From Agroathelia rolfsii (Eukaryota; Basidiomycota; Agaricomycetes; Amylocorticiales; Amylocorticiaceae): a stretch of DNA of 64,000 bases. Shown piece after piece: positions 58,500 to 64,000 of this stretch. The DNA lies in NCBI GenBank assembly GCA_018343915.1, contig JABRWF010000001.1, forward strand, positions 2,232,001 to 2,296,000, given 5' to 3'. Position 1 is the first letter of the stretch; every line of letters starts with the position of its first letter. The notes under the pieces are model-generated. The model ran no database searches. It saw nothing but the letters and a program-made list of their open reading frames with translations, and had not been told where the DNA came from. The translations under genes and the position numbers were made by a program.

Positions 58500-58846
58500 C
58501 AGCTTTGAATATGAGGTAACTAGTAGATTTCGGGGCAGAGGGAAAAACTCGACATAAATGAAAACTAAAAGAAAAACAGTCTGATCAACCTTGTCATGAT
58601 TAAATCCATAATGTAGTATTCAGTGACTGTTCATCAAACAAATGTCAACAATCTGTCGACCAATGGCTTTATCATTCTCAGCGCCCGAACCACTGGCGTG
58701 TATATTCCACAAGCAGATCATGCACCTGATATTGACTCCACTGGCTTGAGCTTCTGCACATGTAGTATGATCATAGGCTAACAAGAGCTTACCCATAACA
58801 GGCACAATCTGGACCATTAGTACGGCTCCTTACCGTGTCCAAAAAG

Positions 58847-58854
58847 TATAAAAG
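58847..58854 (+). promoter_or_regulatory. TATA box of ADH copy 2 (TATAAAAG)
   Basis: TATAAAAG, 68 bases upstream of the copy 2 ATG, in the context AAAAGTATAAAAGG. Confidence 0.75.
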
Positions 58855-58914
58855 GTCAGATATGACTGGGGTAACATATTCCAGTTCCTCATCTTGTCTC
58901 ATATCACCACCCTC

Positions 58915-60410
58915 ATGCCAATCATTGCACCTAAGACATTCAAAGCTGCTACTTTCACTGAGAAGGGCAAGGATCTATCCCTGGTAGACCTTCCTTGGAA
59001 GGATCCCGAACCAGGGCAGATCGTTGTGAAAGTGCTGGCGTGTGGTGTATGTCACTCCGATATGGTGGTTCGAGAACAGCTCATGCCCTCTGGTTTGCCT
59101 AGAGTGCCTGGACATGAGGTTGTTGGGGATGTGGTGGCTGTTGGTCCTGGAGAAAAGCTTTGGAAGGCGTGTACTGATTGTGTACATGGATTTACTAATT
59201 TAAATTGCTGAATCACACTGATTTGATAGGAAGGCGATCGAGTTGGTGGCGGATGGCACGGTGAGTTGAGATACAGCCTTGGATATGGTACGCAGCCCCT
59301 AATAAACATCTTGTTGTAGGCGGTCATTGCGGTATATGTGTGCCGTGTAGACAGGGTAACTTTGTCCTGTGTCATAATCAGGTATGGCTTCCCCTCAAAA
59401 TATTCTCAAGGCGGTGCTGATCGGCATGGACTACAGAAAGTCAACGGTTAGTTCTCATAGATGTCCACATAAATGCTCATGTCATTGATACTGATTATAT
59501 ATATATATATATCTTAATAGGCGTATTCATGGACGGCGGATATGCGGAATATGTAACGCTCAATAGCGAAGCCGTTGCGTCCATTCCCATTGAGGTTGAT
59601 CCGGCTGAGGCAGCGCCCCTGCTCTGTGCTGGTATCACCGTATTCAGTGCGTATCTCATAGTGTAAATCAAAGAGCAACATTTTTTATGCTTGCATCCAC
59701 CATGCAACAGACTCTGTTCGTCACATGAATGTACTTGCTGGAGAAATCGTTGCTGTGCAAGGAATTGGGTAAGCATCCACAGTCATCTCTTCAAGTCAAT
59801 CATGATGCACTAATTATTGACTGATTAATATTAATATCAACAACACTTATGCAGCGGTCTCGGCCACCTCGCTATCCAGTTCTGCCGCGCTATGGGCTAT
59901 CGCACCGTCGCCCTCTCCTCCTCAAGTGCCAAAGAGTCCCTCGCACGTGAGCTCGGTGCGCACGATTACATCGACGGGTCCAAAGTGTCCCAAGTGGAGG
60001 CACTTCAAAAGCTCGGCGGTGCCAAGCTCATCGTCTGCACGGCACCCTCGGCCGACATCGTCGAGGTGTTGGTCAATGGGCTTGCGCACGATGGTGTGCT
60101 GTTGTTGCTCGGGCTAGTGCCTGAGCTCAAGATTCCTGGTGGTGCGTATTTTTATCTGATTGTAAAAGAAAGATATGTAATGGATGAATAATGATGGTCC
60201 CATTTTTTTGCAGTTCCAATGGTGATCAAGCGCCTGAGCGTCCGAGGATGGCCATCTGGAACAGCCCTAGATAGCCAAGAAACGGTCGAATTTGCGCAGG
60301 TAACGGGAGTGCGTTGTCGCATTGAGAAGTTCCCGCTCGAGAAGGCCAACGAGGCTTATGAACGCATGATCACGGGCAAGGCAAGGTTCCGTGCGGTGAT
60401 CGTTCCCTAA
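58915..60410 (+). CDS. Zinc-dependent alcohol dehydrogenase, tandem copy 2, 339 aa
   Basis: The same enzyme type as copy 1, with identical exon sizes: 58915-59166, 59230-59260, 59320-59381, 59437-59446, 59521-59646, 59711-59768, 59855-60138 and 60214-60410. All zinc ligands are kept. Residue 47 is His (GVCHSD), and position 201 is again Ser (ALSSSSAKE). Exons 7 and 8 are nearly identical to the other copies at the DNA level, while introns differ widely. The donor of intron 1 is GC (AAG|GCGTGT), where copies 1 and 3 have GTGTGT and GTATGT. Small differences from the other copies (for example QEVDPAE-type changes near residue 145 and QG..IVAVQ at 173) are conservative. A HNQ replaces HNE before the micro-exon. 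The gene is intact if the GC donor works. Confidence 0.9.
59167..59229 (+). other. GC-AG intron 1 of ADH copy 2
   Basis: Donor AAG|GCGTGTAC, acceptor TGATAG. The corresponding introns of copies 1 and 3 start with GT, so this is a copy-specific T to C change. Using the GT two bases later would shift the frame. Confidence 0.8.
59437..59446 (+). other. 10-base micro-exon of ADH copy 2
   Basis: AAAGTCAACG between CTACAG and GTTAGT, differing from copies 1 and 3 by one silent change (Asn codon AAC for AAT). Confidence 0.88.
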
Positions 60411-60613
60411 ATTCACGAAATGGAGGAATGAAGGAACGGAAGAATGGATGGAAAATAAAGTATCGTTTTCGTATGTTTGTACATCATAAAGCCTTACATC
60501 AAACCAATATATGCGCCGAAGAGATGAAGAAAGAGAGACTTCCTTGTTTGCTTTCTATTTGAGTGCAACCTGGACGTATAGCCAACTATGGTTACTGGCT
60601 CCGAACAAGCATG

Positions 60614-61120
60614 CCATCACCCAAGCCCATCTCACACGCTTCGATGCGCTCTACCGATGCAGCAGTGTCATTGCCTTGAAGCAAGCTACCGCCACCATTG
60701 GCATTACTCAAAGCCCTTTCTTGACCCTTAGACTTGGGGGTGTTAACAGGTGGTACAAGTTACGGCACGCCGTCGAACAGCCTCAACTTGCAAACAATCC
60801 ACGTCGGCGCAATAAAGAGCAGGTAAACCAGTTCACCGTTGGAAATCCTGTTGTCTCTGCTTCCATTGCTATCTTCGTTGGTGCTAAAGGACCCAGGATC
60901 ATCGTCCCTTGAGCAAATCCGCATACATTCAATCATCACTGCCACTTTGTTTCCTTCCATCTCAGCTTCTCCCAACAATGAAGAGGAAACACTCCCAAGA
61001 GATGATGGCGACCGGTTTGTTCACAGGTCAGTGCACTGGCATGATGTTGATCTACAGCCCGCGTTCGGGTCGGGATAGATTATCAGCGGGTCATGATCAT
61101 TCAAGCCTGATACTGCCACT
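60614..61120 (-). pseudogene. Decayed copy of the reverse-strand module downstream of ADH copy 2
   Basis: On the minus strand, PLIIYPDPNAG (about 61,075) and DTAASVERIEACEMGLGDG (about 60,640) align in order with the 82-codon frame behind copy 1 (PLMIYPGLDAN; NTATSIPCIEACAMNLSGG). Here the start codon is ATA, a base is missing before TTGCTCAAGGGACGATG, and stops interrupt the frame. About 210 extra bases separate the two aligned parts; a 65-residue open stretch there (ending IVCKLRLFDGVP) is unexplained. Confidence 0.45.
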
Positions 61121-61233
61121 ATAAATAAATGGATTTATGAATGAATGAATGATCATGCAAATGATTTGGTACACGCGGCAGTTGGCCGAAATGAGCTTCA
61201 GAGAAATTCCAGTAGGCAGAGGTATTTTCAGTA

Positions 61234-61240
61234 TTTTATA
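61234..61240 (-). promoter_or_regulatory. Reverse-strand TATA box in the copy 2 downstream module
   Basis: TATAAAA on the minus strand, followed by ATACCTCTGC, matching the arrangement at 57,405. The upstream block GGATAGGGCCGTCAAAC is also shared. Confidence 0.45.
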
Positions 61241-62545
61241 AGAGATAGATAATCGTTGAGTTTGACGGCCCTATCCGTTTACGTTCCAGCCACATGTTCA
61301 ATCAGGATCATAGAGCTTTATCACCTACCCAACACAGCGACTTGAACGAGTCCAATGGAAGGCCCGCCTTTTTTAAAAAAAGAGATAAAAAGAAAAAAAG
61401 GTCTGGTTATCCATAAAAACATAACTCAAGATACATGTAATCGAAGCATAAAACGACGCCAATGACACCAAGAGCAGCTGCCTAATGCTCTCCACTTCCT
61501 CCGAGTCCGCCCTACAAACATGGCAACATACCAAGCCGTATCACTCTAGCTTATTTGTATGCAGCTCATGCGGCCCACTAGCCCTAAAGTATAACATGAG
61601 GATAAAAGCATGCATAAATCTGACAATCCCCTTGAGTATGTACAACGCGCTATGTCACGTGCGCATCCAGATAAGTACAACTATAACTCCTGAAAAGTGA
61701 GATAACTTAGATTACTGTACTTATTTTATTATTATAGATTGTTCTTCTGTAAAGATAAGGCTAAGTAAATGCAAAAATCAATTGTTAAAACGCCACTACT
61801 ATGTTGTGGTTGGCTTCACCTCATCACATAAGTATGGGTAGAGCATCGCATTTCGCGTCCCTCTCGTTCACCTTCACCTTAGTCAAAATCAAATGTTTGC
61901 TCAATGCTGCAGCTCAGACCGTTGAAGAGTGAGCACCAGCAAACGTCGGAGTCTGCCTAAAGGAGACTAACGACGCACGATGCAAAAGTTCTAAGTCCTA
62001 GATGTATTAACGACACCCAGGCCATCCCCTATTACTAGTAGATTTCAACCAGAGATATCTAAGTCTTAGACCGTTAAACACAGTTTCAGAGCCTATGCAC
62101 AGTAAAAACGTCACTACAACTGAAAACCTTCTTCCTATTGCAAATGGCGTATCTATCAGTACAGCTGAAGCATGATTGGATACCCATATGCTGCTAGTGT
62201 ACTACCACCGGTGAATGGCCTGGCACTGGTACTCAATAGACGGGTAAACTCCTTATATCCAGCCTCAAGGCAGCAAATAGAACAACTGATAGATTTTGGG
62301 CAGGGTGAAAAAGGCAGGGTACAATATGAGAAAAAGGTCACCTGCTCTACATTGAATCCATATAATATTAGCGGTGATGGAATAGAACTCTATCAAACCA
62401 CATTTTCTGTCTTTATACACTCTACAAAGAAACCATGCACTTGGCATCGATGTCATTAATATGTTCTCAGGCTGTATTTTATGCTTACACACAACAGAAG
62501 TGGGCACAGTCTAGATCACTGCGGTTCCTTACTGTATTCAAGTAG

Positions 62546-62553
62546 TATAAGAG
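62546..62553 (+). promoter_or_regulatory. TATA box of ADH copy 3 (TATAAGAG)
   Basis: TATAAGAG, 71 bases upstream of the copy 3 ATG at 62617. It differs by one base from the TATAAAAG of copies 1 and 2. Confidence 0.65.
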
Positions 62554-62616
62554 TCCGGATATGATGATAACATGTCGAAGCCCCCCCTCCCTACCTTACT
62601 CCATATTACCATTCTC

Positions 62617-64000
62617 ATGTCAGCCGTTATGCCCAAGACATTCAGGGCTCTTGCTTTCACCGAGAAAGGCAGAGATCTGACTCTGATACACATTCCCTGG
62701 AAGGATCCTGAGCCAGGACAGATCGTTGTGAAAGTACTTGCGTGTGGTGTATGCCACAGTGACCAAGTAGTCCGAGAGCAGCTTATGCCCACTGGTTTGC
62801 CCAGAGTGCCTGGACATGAGATTATCGGAGACGTCGTGGCTGTTGGCCTCGGAGAAAAGCTTTGGAAGGTATGTAGCTGTTCACTAGTACACAGCAATTC
62901 TTATAATTTTAAGTTGCTGAACCAAATTGATGTGATAGGAAGGTGACCGAGTTGGCGGTGGATGGCATGGTAATTCAGGGTGATGTTCTGGATATGGAAT
63001 GCAGCGATTGACGAGAACTATATTGTAGGTGGTCATTGCGGTATATGCGTACCATGTAGACAGGGCCACTTCGTCCTGTGTCATAACGAGGTACGACTTC
63101 TCGCTATGTTACCAAAAAGATGTTGATGGGAAAGACCACAGAAAGTCAATGGTGAATTCCTAAAAACGTCCACATAAGTGTCCATAATATTGATTTTCTT
63201 TTTTTATTGAATAGGTGTGTTCATGGACGGCGGATATGCGGAATATGTAACGCTCAATAGCGAAGCCGTCGCGCGCATCCCCGTCGAAATCGACCCGGCT
63301 GAGGCAGCGCCCTTGCTCTGCGCCGGCGTTACAGTATTCAGTGCGTATCTCGCTTTATGAATTGAAGAATGGTACTCCTCATGCGTGCGTCCATTATACA
63401 ACAGATTCTGTCCGACATATGAACGTGCTTGCCGGAGAAACCGTCGCCGTGCAGGGAATTGGGTAAGTATCTACAGCCACCTCTTCGAGTGAGCGCCCAA
63501 ATCATAGATTGATTAATAATGACACTTATGTAGCGGGCTCGGCCACCTCGCTATCCAGTTCTGCCGCACTATGGGCTACCGCACCGTCGCCCTCTCCTCC
63601 TCAAGTGCCAAAGAGTCCCTAGCGCGCAAGCTCGGTGCGCAAGACTATATCGACGGATCCAAAGTGTCCCAAGTGGAGGCGCTCCATAAGCTCGGCGGTG
63701 CCAAGCTCATCATCTGCACGGCTCCCTCGGCTGATATCGTCGAGGTGCTCGTCAATGGACTTGCGCATGACGGTGTGTTGTTATTGCTCGGGCTGGTGCC
63801 TGAGCTCAAGGTCCCTGGTAGTGCGTGTACCTTCAGATTCTGAAAGAGAGAAATGTAATAGACGTATGATGCTGATTTTTTTTTTAATAGTTCCAATGGT
63901 ACAAAAGCGCCTGAGCGTCCGGGGATGGCCATCTGGAACAGCCTTGGATAGCCAAGAAACCGTCGAGTTCGCGCAAGCGATGGGTGTGCGTTGTCGCGTT
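62617..64000 (+). CDS. Zinc-dependent alcohol dehydrogenase, tandem copy 3 (runs off the window)
   Basis: Exons 62617-62868, 62939-62969, 63029-63090, 63142-63151, 63215-63340, 63405-63462, 63534-63817 and 63891 to beyond the window end match the sizes of copies 1 and 2. All seven introns have GT donors. Catalytic and structural zinc ligands are kept, residue 47 is His, and the cofactor loop is the same ALSSSSAKE. Differences include LIHIPWKDPEPG near residue 25, VGLGEKLW (Leu for Pro) near residue 80, and QVEALHKLGG in exon 7. An in-frame ATG at 62572 would add 15 residues, but alignment with copies 1 and 2 favours 62617. The last roughly 29 residues lie outside the window. Confidence 0.9.
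63142..63151 (+). other. 10-base micro-exon of ADH copy 3
   Basis: AAAGTCAATG between CACAG and GTGAAT, identical to copy 1 although the surrounding introns are very different. Confidence 0.88.

Larger units (their letters stand above)
56788..58914. other. Spacer between ADH copies 1 and 2
   Basis: This 2.1 kb spacer aligns with the copy 2 to 3 spacer over much of its length. It holds the copy 1 downstream module with a minus-strand frame, a minus-strand TATA box, a conserved block (GATAAAG.. and GGCCCTATCC) and the copy 2 promoter with an extra hairpin insertion. No full gene is seen. Confidence 0.6.
60411..62616. other. Spacer between ADH copies 2 and 3
   Basis: This 2.2 kb spacer is related to the copy 1 to 2 spacer. 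Near 60,650 and 60,890 it carries blocks matching copy 1 near 57,110 and 57,160 (for example ATCGTCCCTTGAGCAAA). A minus-strand TATA box lies at 61,234, and the copy 3 promoter fills the end. An open plus-strand frame at 60,511-60,912 overlaps the reverse module and looks like chance. Confidence 0.6.
54408..64000 (+). repeat. Tandem ADH array, unit length about 3.6-3.7 kb
   Basis: Start codons lie 3,581 and 3,702 bases apart (55334, 58915, 62617). Each unit holds promoter, ADH gene and downstream module in the same order. Exons are far better conserved than introns and spacers, so the duplications are not recent, or exons are kept alike by selection or gene conversion. A partial fourth unit precedes copy 1, and the array may continue to the right. 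Confidence 0.88.

Noticed and set aside
60511..60912. 133-codon plus-strand frame with an ATG after ADH copy 2
   Set aside because: It overlaps the reverse-strand module, where the minus-strand register is the one that aligns between units. The plus-strand frame has no counterpart behind copy 1.
62572..62616. Upstream ATG giving ADH copy 3 a 15-residue extension
   Set aside because: The extension (MSKPPLPTLLHITIL) has no real ATG counterpart in copies 1 and 2, and 62572 lies only about 20 bases from the TATA box, too close for a normal leader.

Overview
This 64 kb window is nuclear DNA from a filamentous basidiomycete, most likely an Agaricomycete. The evidence is gene density, intron size (about 45 to 65 bases), many introns per gene, and the gene families present. 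A more exact placement cannot be read from the sequence with confidence.

Positions 1 to 54,400 are mostly conserved housekeeping genes. In order they are: a G1-type cyclin (+), a FIST-domain protein (-), Aurora kinase (+), RNA14 (-), a Gfo/Idh/MocA oxidoreductase (-), the inner-ring nucleoporin NUP192/NUP205 (+), an uncharacterised disordered protein (+), a MATE transporter (-), prefoldin subunit 1 (-), the U5 snRNP GTPase SNU114 (+), calnexin (+), the ubiquinone side-chain synthase COQ1 (+), a LAMTOR2-like roadblock protein (-), IST1 (-), a CDC25-type Ras exchange factor with SH3 domain (+), a SAM-dependent methyltransferase (-) and the SKI2 RNA helicase (+). Most touch cell-cycle control, RNA processing or endolysosomal trafficking. 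There is no sign that they form a cluster. Two large blocks (41.1-44.0 kb and 45.5-49.2 kb) hold no supportable gene.

From 54,389 to the window end lies a tandem array of about 3.6-3.7 kb units. Each carries a TATA-driven zinc alcohol dehydrogenase gene with eight exons of identical size, one of them only 10 bases long. Copy 3 runs off the window. A scar directly after SKI2 holds the 3' end of a further, mostly deleted copy. A conserved module lies downstream of copies 1 and 2. It has its own reverse-strand TATA box and an alignable reverse-strand reading frame, decayed in copy 2. Copies differ at residue 47 (Arg in copy 1, His in copies 2 and 3), beside the catalytic zinc ligand Cys46. Their promoters have diverged, including a roughly 140-base hairpin-bearing insertion in copy 2.

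Two gene-structure themes recur. Micro-exons of 6, 8 and 10 bases are needed to keep conserved frames (oxidoreductase and ADH genes). Five introns have GC rather than GT donors (SNU114, methyltransferase, SKI2, ADH copies 1 and 2), out of roughly 110 introns inferred. All exon boundaries are my own reading from splice signals, reading frame and family conservation; none was tested with transcripts or database searches.
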